64,000 nt of DNA from Desulfolucanica intricata (GCF_001592105.1 NZ_BCWE01000002.1:248001-312000), one strand, 5' to 3'. Numbered from the stretch's first letter, positions 25,772-35,274 are shown. Notes: generated by a model not told the origin, from the letters alone. Translations and numbers: made by a program.

Positions 25772-27322
25772 TTAAGACGTGCAAATTGGAAATTCCACCC
25801 TAAAAGTTGCTCCGCCTTCATTATTTGTTTTCACATATATTTGACCCTTATAGGAGTTTACAATAGAATGTACAATTGACAACCCCAGGCCCATTCCCTC
25901 ACCAACCTCTTTTGTGGTAAAAAAGGGCTCAAATATTTTATCTTTAAAACTTTTATTTATACCGATTGCATTATCACTGACTTCCAGTATCACCTTATAG
26001 TTCTTAACGAACGTAGTAATTTCTATTTCTTTATCGGGCTTGTCTACTTTATCCAGTGCCTGCATAGCATTTATAACCAGATTAATAATCATTTCTTCCA
26101 GTCTTGAATTCTCGGCTAAAACCATATAAATTTCATCCTGCAAGGATTTTTTTACTGTTACCCCGTGAGAAGAAAGTTGACTTCCCACCATGCTTAATGC
26201 ACCTTCCACGGCATCATTTAAATTACAGGGAGTAAGTTCTAAATCCGGCTCACGCCTTACAAAGGACCTCAGTCTCTTTATACTGTTATCGATACGGTCA
26301 GCTTGCGCGGTAATCTTTTTTAGTTCTTCAATTATTTCTTCTAATTCAAACCTGTGGCCCGTCCTATGCAAATAAAGTATGCCGTCCACAACAATTTTTA
26401 GTGAGTTTAACGGCTGGTTTATTTCGTGGGCTATTCCGGCAGCCATTCTTCCAAGTGATGCTAATCTTTCAGTTCGCTCCGCTCTAACCCTTTCCTCCAC
26501 GAGTTGAAGCTCAGCCTTTTTACGCTCAGTAATATCATCAAAAACTACCACAGCACCTATTTTATTAGAATTAAGATCAAATATTACATCGGTATTAATA
26601 TTTAGAAATCTTACACCATTGGTTTCGGGAATCTCTACTTCATATTGACGAATTGCCCTTCCACTCTCATAGGTATATTTAAGCAGACCGGTATTTTTAA
26701 ACATAGGAAAAACCTCATAAAAAGGCCGCCCCACCGTATTTTTAATGTTAATATTAAATAACTGCATCATTCTTTGATTAATCATCCGGATACAAAGCAG
26801 CCCGTCTACAGCTACAACACCGGCAGACATGCATTGCAGAATCGAATCAGCGCTAACCTGCAGATTTTCATAATTTTGTTTTAAAGCTTCTATAGCTATC
26901 TCCTTATTTTTCATTTCCCTTAGTTTAGTAATAAATTTTTCCACACTACTGATTAAATCTCTATATTTAAACGGCTTTCTTATATAATCAATAGCACCTA
27001 ATTTTAAAGCACTGGCCGCAATATCTTCACTACCGTAAGCGGTTACAATTACCACACCTGTATCAGGATATAGTGAACGTATTTTTAATAATAGATTTAA
27101 CCCGTTGCCTCCCGGCATAACAATATCCAGTAATACTAATTCAGGTTCCTCTTCTCTAAGCAGCTTCAATGCTCCTTTTATGTCAGAGGCACAAAACACT
27201 TTATAACCTGCCCTCTCTAAATAAAGCTTGGCTGTATCCAGATGCAATAACATGTCATCTACGACTAATACCTTACCCTTATATACGTCCATCGAATCGT
27301 AATTATTAGTATTGTCTTTCAA
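25772..27322 (-). CDS. Hybrid histidine kinase with N-terminal receiver and PAS domains
   Basis: 516 aa, TTG start behind GGAAGGTG. It has an N-terminal receiver domain (LVLLDIVMPGGNG), a PAS domain (about 155-275), the HisKA H-box (LASLGRMAAGIAHEINQP) and an HATPase with DNAIGI and GMGLGLSI. No membrane segment, so it senses a cytoplasmic or partner signal. It forms an operon with the sigma-54 regulator and is the likely input to the radical SAM peptide cluster. LOG-like gene 27440 is divergent. Confidence 0.93.
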   Translation of the reverse strand: MKDNTNNYDSMDVYKGKVLVVDDMLLHLDTAKLYLERAGYKVFCASDIKGALKLLREEEPELVLLDIVMPGGNGLNLLLKIRSLYPDTGVVIVTAYGSEDIAASALKLGAIDYIRKPFKYRDLISSVEKFITKLREMKNKEIAIEALKQNYENLQVSADSILQCMSAGVVAVDGLLCIRMINQRMMQLFNINIKNTVGRPFYEVFPMFKNTGLLKYTYESGRAIRQYEVEIPETNGVRFLNINTDVIFDLNSNKIGAVVVFDDITERKKAELQLVEERVRAERTERLASLGRMAAGIAHEINQPLNSLKIVVDGILYLHRTGHRFELEEIIEELKKITAQADRIDNSIKRLRSFVRREPDLELTPCNLNDAVEGALSMVGSQLSSHGVTVKKSLQDEIYMVLAENSRLEEMIINLVINAMQALDKVDKPDKEIEITTFVKNYKVILEVSDNAIGINKSFKDKIFEPFFTTKEVGEGMGLGLSIVHSIVNSYKGQIYVKTNNEGGATFRVEFPICTS

Positions 27323-27439
27323 AACTAAACACCTTCCTGATATACTTATAAATAAAATACCGGGTTTATATCATTTTATATTACCTTGAAGAAAAACTAC
27401 AGTTTTATGCTATAAACTATTAGGTAAAAAGAGGGGGGC

Positions 27440-27937
27440 ATGGCTATGTCCAGGTTTATTGTGGGAGTCATGGGCGGCGGCGAAACCGCTGCAGCAGAAC
27501 ACTGCAAGATGGCCTATCACTTGGGTAAACTAATTGCCCAAAAGAACTGGGTATTACTAAATGGAGGACGCCCGGCGGGGGTCATGGAAGCGTCGGCCAG
27601 GGGGGCTAAGGATAACGGGGGACTGACCATCGGAATTTTGCCCGACCGGGACAGTCGATTTTCATCCGAATATATAGATATAGCCATAGCCACCGGCATG
27701 GGAGACGGGCGCAACTATATCAATATTCTTTCCAGCCACGTGATAGTGGCGCTGCCCGGGCGGGCCGGGACAATTTCAGAAATTGCCCTGGCACTAAAAA
27801 ACAACAAAAACGTTATCTTGCTTGGATTTGATACCGGCAGCCTGTTTAACATTTACCAGCAAAGCGGTCTGCTGCACCCGGTTAGCACCCCGGAGGAAGC
27901 AATTTGTGTTATTGACAACATACGGAAAAAACAGTAA
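27440..27937 (+). CDS. LOG/TIGR00725-like nucleotide-binding Rossmann protein
   Basis: 165 aa, ATG behind GAGGGG (a second ATG two codons later is equally possible). GVMGGGE near the start, LLNGGRPAGVMEA and ALPGRAGTISEIALAL form the Rossmann and PGxxGTxxE motifs of LOG-like proteins. Classical LOG enzymes cleave nucleoside monophosphates; the TIGR00725 branch has no proven reaction. Confidence 0.85.
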   Translation: MAMSRFIVGVMGGGETAAAEHCKMAYHLGKLIAQKNWVLLNGGRPAGVMEASARGAKDNGGLTIGILPDRDSRFSSEYIDIAIATGMGDGRNYINILSSHVIVALPGRAGTISEIALALKNNKNVILLGFDTGSLFNIYQQSGLLHPVSTPEEAICVIDNIRKKQ

Positions 27938-27995
27938 ACTTATTGGCGTACCACAGCGGTTTTTAAACAGTGTTGTCAATAGCGCCCGTCACCGT

Positions 27996-28157
27996 TTACT
28001 TTTGTGTTTTTTTCTGTTTTTGCAGCTCTTCCAGTTCTGACTCTAATTCTTCCAACTCTTGAACCTGTGCAGGCTTAACAGAGTGTAACGGCCAGCGTTT
28101 TTTGACATCGCTAATTTTGCTTTTAACTTCAGCAATGCGCTCATCTAAGCTTTTCAA
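27996..28157 (-). CDS. Small coiled-coil hypothetical protein
   Basis: 53 aa from TTG 28157 with AGGAGG 9 nt upstream. Charged, with a heptad-like C-terminal half (VQELEELESELEELQKQ). No family recognised. Not the same frame as the overlapping plus-strand ORFs. Confidence 0.6.
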   Translation of the reverse strand: MKSLDERIAEVKSKISDVKKRWPLHSVKPAQVQELEELESELEELQKQKKTQK

Positions 28158-28221
28158 TATTAAAATCCTCCTGAGTATAAATAATCAGATAATTGCAGCC
28201 TGTTCATTTTTAAGTGTTCAA

Positions 28222-28473
28222 TCAGGCAGAAACTATACTTTTAATTATCTGCTCCAACCTTTCAGGGGGAGTGCTCTTGCTTAATACCAAGTCACCAATT
28301 AATATATAAGGCGGTACAACAGGTTGATCAGGATCGATTTTTGAATTTTCAACTTCGACTATTTCCAAGTCCAAACTTAATTTCTCTACTACCATAGCCG
28401 CGTTATAAATTAGTTTACGGCAGCTTGAGCCCATAGGTTTGGTGACAACAACTTTAACCATACAACTAATCAA
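28222..28473 (-). CDS. Small thioredoxin-fold-like hypothetical protein
   Basis: 83 aa, TTG start with AAGGAG 9 nt upstream, or ATG at 28461. VKVVVTKPMGSSCRKLIYNA followed by an alpha-beta pattern and PPYILIGDLVLS suggests a thioredoxin or glutaredoxin-like fold with a single Cys at the active-site position. Same strand and spacing as the PfkB gene upstream. Function unknown. Confidence 0.55.
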   Translation of the reverse strand: MISCMVKVVVTKPMGSSCRKLIYNAAMVVEKLSLDLEIVEVENSKIDPDQPVVPPYILIGDLVLSKSTPPERLEQIIKSIVSA

Positions 28474-28538
28474 AAATCATTTCTCCTTACCATAATATGC
28501 TATTAAACCGTTATATAGGGGCAATAGTATTCGTATTA

Positions 28539-29465
28539 TTAAGCCAGTACCTCTTCTTCTAATTTACGAGTGCAAGTATTTTCCTCATTTTGTATCGTCC
28601 AGGAAGCCACTTTTGTGCCATAATAAACGGCCCGCCCCAGAGGGAGATTTCTTATTAAACCCATCACCGTACCGGAAAAGAAGGCATCCCCGGCACCGCT
28701 GGAATCAACAACCAGGGTAGGAATAGCAGGTTGGTAACCTTGATCCTGTGTTCTCGAATCATAATAAACAGAACCCCGCTCACCTAAAGTAATAACCATT
28801 GAAGGTATCCCGGCTTTTTCAACGTATTCAATCAGCACCTCTTGTATTTTCTCAACATTCATTCCGGTTAAATCTGTGCCTATTAACTGCCCGGCTTCGA
28901 TATCATTACATATAAAGCAATCTGTATGACACAACAAGTCCCGGTTATTTAAAATAACATCCAGGTTTCCGGGGATTCCGTAAACAGGTTTTTTAAACTT
29001 TTGGGCAATATCTATGACCATGCGAGATATACGTTCGTTTAGATCTATTTCAAGTACTATATGGCTTGCCGCCTCCACAATTTCCCGGCCTTTTTCCAGA
29101 ATCAGCCTTTCCAGCAGCTCCAGGTCGGGCATCTGAGAAATTGAACCAAGCAGGTTACCGCTGCGGTCCAAAACGGCCAACCAGATTCCCATTCCGTTTT
29201 CCCTGGTAAAAGTGAGGTAGTCCAGTTTTACGTTAGCATTTTTCAACCTATTAACAACCTCGTTTCCCAGCGCTGCATTATCCACAGTGGAAACAAAAAA
29301 GGTAGGTAGGTCTAAAAATGCCAGGTTTTCCGCAACATTTCTACCTACTCCACCATGTACAAATTTAATAGATCCCAGGTTCCTTCCGTAGGGATTATAA
29401 CTTTGCCCGGCAAACCCTTTACAATCTATAAAAATCGTACCAATTACAACAACATTTGGCTCCAT
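28539..29465 (-). CDS. PfkB family carbohydrate/nucleoside kinase
   Basis: 308 aa, ATG behind AAGGAGAGG. FVHGGVGRNVAENLAFLDLP at the N-terminus binds the sugar and VVDSSGAGDAFFSG near the C-terminus is the anion hole and catalytic Asp of ribokinase-fold kinases. It phosphorylates a sugar or nucleoside such as pseudouridine; the substrate cannot be fixed from sequence. Confidence 0.9.
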   Translation of the reverse strand: MEPNVVVIGTIFIDCKGFAGQSYNPYGRNLGSIKFVHGGVGRNVAENLAFLDLPTFFVSTVDNAALGNEVVNRLKNANVKLDYLTFTRENGMGIWLAVLDRSGNLLGSISQMPDLELLERLILEKGREIVEAASHIVLEIDLNERISRMVIDIAQKFKKPVYGIPGNLDVILNNRDLLCHTDCFICNDIEAGQLIGTDLTGMNVEKIQEVLIEYVEKAGIPSMVITLGERGSVYYDSRTQDQGYQPAIPTLVVDSSGAGDAFFSGTVMGLIRNLPLGRAVYYGTKVASWTIQNEENTCTRKLEEEVLA

Positions 29466-29514
29466 AAAAACCCTCTCCTTTTAAAATAGCTGACACTTTT
29501 TTGTTACTACTTGC

Positions 29515-29640
29515 TCATCTAACCAACCTATCAACTATCCAAAACAATACTATTCCAACACCGGCCCCGAAGCTATCAATAAGTACATCAGTTTTTTTGT
29601 CTCCCTCAGTCCTTACTTGCCCTGACTTGATTTTTTTATT
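29515..29640 (-). pseudogene. Possible C-terminal remnant of a VanZ-like protein
   Basis: In a frame overlapping the 3' end of the DedA gene, KTDVLIDSFGAGVGIVLFW matches the last helix of VanZ-family proteins. No N-terminal part is present. Low-confidence relic. Confidence 0.35.
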
Positions 29641-30206
29641 TCGCTTAGTGAAATAAGAAAAATAATTCCTAATGAAATAATAATGATTAAAGCTATGTAT
29701 AAATAAACACTATTGTTTAGGTAAAAAGACCTAAATGCTTCATAACTTCCGTTAAAATACTTTCCTAATAAAATCATACCTAATGACCAGGGATAAATAC
29801 CTATAAACGTCAAGAATAAGTACGGTTTCAATCTCATCTTACTCATTCCCGCTACGTAGGAAATATAGTTTCCTATGAGAAACGGACGCGAGATGGCAAC
29901 ACTCCAATACCCATATCGAACAAACAAATCCTTAGCTTTTTGTAAGCCTTTTTTCGGATACTTTCCAAATAACCCTTCGAATTTGATTCCGAGACCATAG
30001 GGAATCAAGCTGGCCATACAATATACAAAACTCATCCCTGCTGCTACCCAAATAATATCGAAATATTTAAACGGAAGTATATAACCATATGCTATAACAA
30101 CAGCTATACCTGGAAAAGGGAGGGATGAACCTTCTAAAAACATTGTTGCAAATAATCCAACAAGACCGATATCTTTTAACCAATTTAAAATTATTTCTAT
30201 CAACAA
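29613..30206 (-). CDS. DedA family membrane protein
   Basis: 197 aa, TTG start with GAGGGG upstream. About five membrane segments with FLEGSSLPFPG near the start and the SRPFLIGNYISYVAGMSKM segment typical of the DedA/SNARE-associated family. These proteins act in membrane lipid transport and homeostasis. Ordinary member, intact length. Confidence 0.9.
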   Translation of the reverse strand: MLIEIILNWLKDIGLVGLFATMFLEGSSLPFPGIAVVIAYGYILPFKYFDIIWVAAGMSFVYCMASLIPYGLGIKFEGLFGKYPKKGLQKAKDLFVRYGYWSVAISRPFLIGNYISYVAGMSKMRLKPYLFLTFIGIYPWSLGMILLGKYFNGSYEAFRSFYLNNSVYLYIALIIIISLGIIFLISLSEIKKSSQGK

Positions 30207-30570
30207 TAGCCGCCCCTCTTTGCTTTAATAGTTTTAAACGGTAAAGCACGGGTATAGATAATTAGGTCGGGCATTTTCGTACAAATTAATTTTTAAATAT
30301 TGTCCGTTTTTAGTTTAATATAAACAATAAGGTAAGTAAAGGATTTACGTATACTCAACCATTCGGTTTTATAGATTAATTTGGCAGCAGCACATAATTA
30401 TGGAAGGAATTTTTATTTTCACAGAGAACCTTCTTTAATAAAAAGAAGGAGGTGAAAAATTCTGAATATCCCAAAATGCCAGGGGGTTACCGCCGCCATT
30501 AATGGTGATTAAATGCAGAAATAATTGTCTACAATATACCTAATATTAAGCCGGCGGGGTGTCATGGTAA
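30207..30570. other. Intergenic region with repeat copy and stray ribosome site
   Basis: Holds the 62-bp repeat copy 2 and an AAGGAGGTG at about 30448. The latter is followed only by a 16-codon frame starting at a CTG (LNIPKCQGVTAAINGD). No convincing gene. Confidence 0.5.
30335..30396 (+). repeat. 62-bp direct repeat, copy 2
   Basis: Identical to 18234-18295, i.e. the end of the PHP-domain gene including its stop codon, but here no PHP gene precedes it. Flanking similarity fades within ~12 bp on the right. Confidence 0.9.
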
Positions 30571-31101
30571 ATGTCTCGGCGAAAAATCCTTTTCATATTT
30601 ATATTAATCCACATACCCCTGGCCTTTGGTATATATGCAGGAACTTTTTTACTTCCCAATTACATGGATGCCAGGCAAGCACACTTAAAACAGACAAATT
30701 ATTTTTTAACTAATAATAAAACTTTAATAACAGACAGCAGAGAACTGATACTTGCCGAAAGCTGTAAAGCTTTTCTAGCCAATCTAGAAAATGAATACAA
30801 GAGTTCGCTTGAAACCCTGGCTCAAGATGCCTACCAAGAGTACACAGCCCGGAAGGCAAAAGACCCTGATTTTTCTGCGTATGACTTAGCTGCAAAATAT
30901 TTAACTAAACTAAACAAACTAGATAAACACAGCGAAACTAAACTGAATAATTACCTTAATAACATGGAGCAAGAATTAAGAGATAATAATCTATCCACCG
31001 AACTCATTAAACAAGCACAATACGCCTATACAATAAAAATGAGGCAAATAAAAAATGACTTCTATAGAAGCCACATTAGAAGCCACCTTCGCAAAGAATA
31101 A
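30571..31101 (+). CDS. Membrane-anchored extracytoplasmic hypothetical protein
   Basis: 176 aa. N-terminal signal anchor (KILFIFILIHIPLAFGIYAG), then a mostly helical, charged domain without Cys. No lipobox. It starts behind a weak GGGG site. No family recognised; convergent with the sugar epimerase gene. Confidence 0.65.
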   Translation: MSRRKILFIFILIHIPLAFGIYAGTFLLPNYMDARQAHLKQTNYFLTNNKTLITDSRELILAESCKAFLANLENEYKSSLETLAQDAYQEYTARKAKDPDFSAYDLAAKYLTKLNKLDKHSETKLNNYLNNMEQELRDNNLSTELIKQAQYAYTIKMRQIKNDFYRSHIRSHLRKE

Positions 31102-31125
31102 TTAGCTGCTTTCACAGCTCATATT

Positions 31126-32121
31126 TTAATTAATGTTATTCACTTCTTTATACCAGGCAACAAACTTTTCTATACCGTCTTCAAAATCCATGGTAGGATT
31201 ATATCCCAGTACCTTTTTGGATTTTGAAATATCTGCAAAGGTTCGGTTTACATCACCCGGCTGCACCGGCAGTATATTTAACTTAGCTTTTTTACCGATT
31301 ACTTTTTCTAAAGTTTCGACCATCCTTTTTAAAGAAACTGTATTGGATTCCCCAAGGTTGAAGATATCATATCTTCCTTTTCCGGCCTGGATCCAATCTA
31401 TAGTCTTAGTAACACCGTCAATAATATCATCTATATAAGTATAATCCCTCTCAGTAGAGCCGTCTCCATAAAAAGGAAGTTCTTGCTCATTAATAATTAA
31501 TTTAGTGAATTTATGTATTGCCAGGTCAGGCCTCTGTCCCGGGCCGTAAACTGTAAAAAAACGCAAGCAAGCTGCATCTATATCATATAAATAATGGTAA
31601 GTATGACACAGCAGCTCACCTGCTTTTTTGGTAGCTGCATAGGGTGAAATAGGATAATCTACATTATCACTTTCAGCAAAAGGAACTTTTTCATTATTAC
31701 CGTATACTGATGATGAGGAGGCATACACAAACTTATCCACTTCATACTTCTTACACATCTCCAGCAGGTTAAGGGTTCCTCTGATATTCACATCATTATA
31801 TACCAATGGATTTTTAATAGAAGGCCTTACCCCGGCCATAGCTGCCAGGTGAACAATTAGATTAATTTTATACTCTATAAACAACTTATCCAAATTTTCC
31901 TGATCCCGGATATCCCCTTCAACTACCTGTAGATTATCGCTGTCTATACCATTACTGCCCATCATTTTTTTAATTTCTACTATATTATTTTTCTTAATCC
32001 CGGGGTCATAGAAATCATTGAAGTTATCTATAATAATAACTTTTTGATTTTTGTGTAATAAAGCTTTACAAAGATGTGAGCCTATAAAGCCTGCTCCGCC
32101 AGTCACGAGTATTGTTTTCAA
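31126..32121 (-). CDS. NAD-dependent sugar epimerase, UDP-glucuronate 4-epimerase-like
   Basis: 331 aa, TTG start with GGAGG 9 nt upstream. Extended SDR: ILVTGGAGFIGSHLCKAL binds NAD, YASSSSVYG and the catalytic YxxxK of SPYAATKKAGE follow. FTVYGPGQRPDLAIHKF is typical of the CapI/LspL UDP-glucuronate 4-epimerase branch. It probably feeds surface glycans. A repeat element lies in its upstream region. Confidence 0.88.
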   Translation of the reverse strand: MKTILVTGGAGFIGSHLCKALLHKNQKVIIIDNFNDFYDPGIKKNNIVEIKKMMGSNGIDSDNLQVVEGDIRDQENLDKLFIEYKINLIVHLAAMAGVRPSIKNPLVYNDVNIRGTLNLLEMCKKYEVDKFVYASSSSVYGNNEKVPFAESDNVDYPISPYAATKKAGELLCHTYHYLYDIDAACLRFFTVYGPGQRPDLAIHKFTKLIINEQELPFYGDGSTERDYTYIDDIIDGVTKTIDWIQAGKGRYDIFNLGESNTVSLKRMVETLEKVIGKKAKLNILPVQPGDVNRTFADISKSKKVLGYNPTMDFEDGIEKFVAWYKEVNNIN

Positions 32122-32159
32122 AATTACAATCCTCCAAATTTATTAAATTTTAAAAACCG

Positions 32160-32285
32160 ACCCGGTTTTAAGTCCTGTGCGCCACACTTCCCCATTTTAA
32201 ATAAAATACTTACCAAATTTAAACGGACTTAAAAATTGGTAACTTCTCCCGGGGGACTGACCCCATCTGTGAGAAATTGGAAATA
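32160..32285 (-). repeat. Composite repeat: tRNA-Leu(UAA)-like fragment plus GGGGTCAGTCCCC unit
   Basis: On the minus strand GGGGTCAGTCCCC (about 32249-32263) is followed ~85 bp on by GGGGAAGTGTGGCGCACAGG and ACTTAAAA, which resembles the D-arm/anticodon arm of tRNA-Leu(UAA) and stops in the anticodon arm. Shares order and most sequence with 38434-38571. Confidence 0.7.
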
Positions 32286-32308
32286 ACGCAGTACTAATTA
32301 AGGTAATA

Positions 32309-32911
32309 TTATCCTATAGTATTAATACATCCAAAATCCTCAATATTTATTTCATAATTGAATGTTTCTACCGGCGGGTTAATTGTATTGATTCCTGCAA
32401 TCATGTTGTTTATGGTTTGGGCAAATTCCTCTATAAAATTGTTTAACTTTGACTTAGTAATACCCTTATAATAAATTAGTTTACTATTTAAAAAATTATT
32501 AAGGTAAAATTCCTTACTCAAAAAATATTCATGAAATTTTTCTTCAATTATGGCCGGCCCAAAGACAGCAGCTTCTCTACATATAAATAACCGGCACAGA
32601 GGCGTCATGGCATCCCTGGGTAAGACACAACCTGTGTCACTTATGAAGGGGCAATGGTTCAAACCGGTCTTCATTTCTACCATAGTTCCGTTATACCCCT
32701 TAATTATCCGGCCCTTACTCAATGTATACTCATAAATGCCGGGGTAATGAAGATATAAATACACTAAGTCGAAAAGACAAAATTCCGGTTCATAAGAACA
32801 GCAGCCAATTCCTTTACTTTCATTCCTTTTATTTCGGTAACAAACTGAACAAAGATTAGTACAAACACTTGGACGCAAAGGATCATTAATAATTTTAAAC
32901 TCCGCTAACAT
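32309..32911 (-). CDS. YkgJ-like cysteine-rich (metal-binding) protein
   Basis: 200 aa, ATG behind GGGGG. Cys groups CTNLCSVC, IGCCSYEPEFC and a central NHCPFISDTGCVLP ... LCRLFIC pattern resemble the Zn/Fe-chelating YkgJ (CxxxCxxC) family. No membrane segment. Likely binds a metal or cluster; function unknown. Confidence 0.65.
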   Translation of the reverse strand: MLAEFKIINDPLRPSVCTNLCSVCYRNKRNESKGIGCCSYEPEFCLFDLVYLYLHYPGIYEYTLSKGRIIKGYNGTMVEMKTGLNHCPFISDTGCVLPRDAMTPLCRLFICREAAVFGPAIIEEKFHEYFLSKEFYLNNFLNSKLIYYKGITKSKLNNFIEEFAQTINNMIAGINTINPPVETFNYEINIEDFGCINTIG

Positions 32912-33050
32912 TGTAAATTTCCCCCGTTTTTAACTAGATTAATTACCTCACCGATGGAATAATAAATCAGGGGTAAAGATACCTTCATCCCTGATTTTCT
33001 GATATATTTTTTATAAACTTTTCGTATTCTTTGTTACTCCATGACCGGTT

Positions 33051-33362
33051 CTAGTATGAACCTCTCCTTCTTAATAACTCCCTGATTAATAATATCAGTA
33101 TTAGAGATCTTAGGAGCCCTTCTCCCTGCCTTTGCATAGGATATCCCATACTCCCCATCATTTGATAGATATGGTCAGTCATTTGCTCTACTGCCACTCT
33201 ATTAGGATAAGGATAAAATCCCGGATTAGAAGGATTATCATACATTTCACACATTTGTTTCACCATTGGGTAGCATTTATGATAAACTTCCGGGTACATT
33301 GCATCCAAAGATTCCATTGGATATGACGGGTATGATAAGGACATCATGTTTTCCTTAGGCAT
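33051..33362 (-). CDS. Met/Tyr/Pro-rich small protein, spore-coat-like
   Basis: 103 aa, ATG after a run of G. Rich in Met, Tyr and Pro (YPEVYHKCYPMVKQMCEMYD) with a short hydrophobic C-terminal segment (LLRSLILILLIRELL). Resembles small conserved proteins of spore-forming clostridia; a coat role is inference only. Confidence 0.55.
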   Translation of the reverse strand: MPKENMMSLSYPSYPMESLDAMYPEVYHKCYPMVKQMCEMYDNPSNPGFYPYPNRVAVEQMTDHIYQMMGSMGYPMQRQGEGLLRSLILILLIRELLRRRGSY

Positions 33363-33471
33363 TTTATTTACCCCCCCCTTTTATCAAATTAATTTCCTCT
33401 AATGTAAATATATGTAATACCGGGTTGCAATGTTCCTTATGGTACAGAAATTCTTGCTTTTACAGCACCTA

Positions 33472-35019
33472 TTAATCAATTGTAACAGTACGTGTATACT
33501 GATTCCAATTAACTTTGTACCCCAGGTATTCACTTACATATCGTACAGGAAGCATTGTACGGCTGTTTTTAATTACAGGGCTTGTGTCCATATTCTTTGG
33601 TTCCCCGTCGACAATTGCTGTTGTGCTGTCAATTGTAAAGCAAATTGTCTTATCTTCTTTTTCAACAGTAACAACTCTGGTTTTGTCATTCCAGTAAATT
33701 TTTGCACCGAGTGCTTCCACAATTGCTCTTAATGGAACCATAAGCCGGTCATGAGCATCGATATAAGGCTCAGAATCAAATTCTATCGGGTTATCGTTAA
33801 CAATAACAGAAATCTGCCTGTTATTAGCCTCCTGCCCGTAAATTAGATACTGTTTCCTTTCTTCTTTGAACTTGTTTAGCGCGGGAGTATACTTGGCCTC
33901 AATTTGCTGCGGCGTAAGCCCCTGCTCTAAATACTGACCTATTTTGTCGGAGCCCATAATTTTATCAAACATGACCACGGTCTGGCCGCTTTTGGGAACT
34001 GCAAAATTATTCAGAGAATGGGCATATGCCAGAGCATAAATACCGGCTTTAGCAGGGTTAAAAACATGCGGGTCATAGATATTTAGCCTGACCCCACCTG
34101 CCTCTCCTCTGTCCTCAGGAATAAAGGTTACACCGTTAAGCCCTGCCTGATTAAGAAGACCGGCGAATTTGTCAGAATCAATACCCTTTCCGCCAATCCA
34201 CTTAAATTTATCCGCTTGAAAAATTCCTGTTCCCTCTCCTAAGCCGGTGGCCATATAACCAAAGACCGAATCCAGATCCGGAATATTGGGTGACGTCTGC
34301 ACCCAGGGTAAGCCCGTGTCCTGGTATATCATATTCCTCGTATAACCTTCCATTGGAACTACTTTCAGATCAGCACCGATTTTGCGATTAAAAAATTGCG
34401 CTAATTCCCCGGCTGTCATTCCATGGGCCATTGGCAAATTATCAACGCCGACAAACGTAATATACGGATCCTCTAACACCGGTCCCTCTACTATTTCACC
34501 ACCCAGGGGATTTGGCCGGTCGAGCACAATTATTGTCTTATTATATTTTTGCGCCGCGACCATACAATAATTTAGAGTAGACATATAGGTGTAAGATCTG
34601 GCCCCGATATCCTGCACATCAAAGATAAGCACGTCCAAATTGCGCAGCATAGCCTCGGTCGGCATCCGTGTTGCCCCGTACAAGCTATAAACGGGTATCC
34701 CCAGCTTTTCATGTGTATAGGATTCTACATACTCTCCCGCTTTGGCAGTGCCGTCAATACCGTGCTCCGGGCCGAAAAGTGCAGTTAACCGGGTTGAGCG
34801 GTCATTAGCCAGTACGTCAATGATACTTTCACCCCGGCTGGTTACACCGCTTTGATTAGTTACTAAACCGATCTTTTTCCCTTCAATTAAATAATGATAT
34901 TTACTCATTAACACTTCATTACCCAACTTCACCCGCGGAACTTCTACAGCTGCAAAACCAGTCTGCAGTAATAGTATACCGGCTAACAAAATGCCCACAA
35001 AAAATATTCTTTTTACCAT
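33472..35019 (-). CDS. Secreted NamZ-type (DUF1343) exo-beta-N-acetylmuramidase with stalk domain
   Basis: 515 aa from the ATG at 35019; the longer frame to 35043 has no ribosome site. Signal peptide (KRIFFVGILLAGILLLQTGF). DUF1343 catalytic region with LVTNQSGVTSRG, ALFGPEHGIDG, FDVQDIGARSYTYMSTL and VLDRPNPLGG (about 40-165). The C-terminal ~110 residues are a copper-amine-oxidase-N-like stalk domain (LMVPLRAIVEALGA, MLPVRYVSEYLGY). NamZ enzymes release MurNAc from peptidoglycan fragments; a cell-wall recycling or spore role is likely. Confidence 0.88.
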   Translation of the reverse strand: MVKRIFFVGILLAGILLLQTGFAAVEVPRVKLGNEVLMSKYHYLIEGKKIGLVTNQSGVTSRGESIIDVLANDRSTRLTALFGPEHGIDGTAKAGEYVESYTHEKLGIPVYSLYGATRMPTEAMLRNLDVLIFDVQDIGARSYTYMSTLNYCMVAAQKYNKTIIVLDRPNPLGGEIVEGPVLEDPYITFVGVDNLPMAHGMTAGELAQFFNRKIGADLKVVPMEGYTRNMIYQDTGLPWVQTSPNIPDLDSVFGYMATGLGEGTGIFQADKFKWIGGKGIDSDKFAGLLNQAGLNGVTFIPEDRGEAGGVRLNIYDPHVFNPAKAGIYALAYAHSLNNFAVPKSGQTVVMFDKIMGSDKIGQYLEQGLTPQQIEAKYTPALNKFKEERKQYLIYGQEANNRQISVIVNDNPIEFDSEPYIDAHDRLMVPLRAIVEALGAKIYWNDKTRVVTVEKEDKTICFTIDSTTAIVDGEPKNMDTSPVIKNSRTMLPVRYVSEYLGYKVNWNQYTRTVTID

Positions 35020-35200
35020 AACCTCTATTGTCCCCCATTTCATTAAGACACTAACTAATTAACAAACTGACTATTATATTACTCTCCTTTCCGGTAAAAT
35101 TTTACTAATTAAATTATTAGACGTATAAATTAATATTTTTGTTCCGCTAATATTTCCATTAGGAAAGTATTGCACAATGCCTCTAAAGAAAATAAAAAAT

Positions 35201-35233
35201 CCCTTTCATGATTATTTTCATATCAAGAAAGGG
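35201..35233 (-). terminator. Terminator of the MarR-MATE operon
   Basis: CCCTTTC / GAAAGGG stem with a further A/T pairing inside the loop, followed by a T-run on the minus strand; 40 bp past the MATE stop. Confidence 0.75.
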
Positions 35234-35274
35234 CAGTCTCCTATTTATCTTCACGACAGCCTTTAAGCATCTGA

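Noticed and set aside
30448-30512. Short peptide gene after a perfect AAGGAGGTG
   Set aside because: Only a 16-codon frame from a CTG follows; not enough to call a gene.
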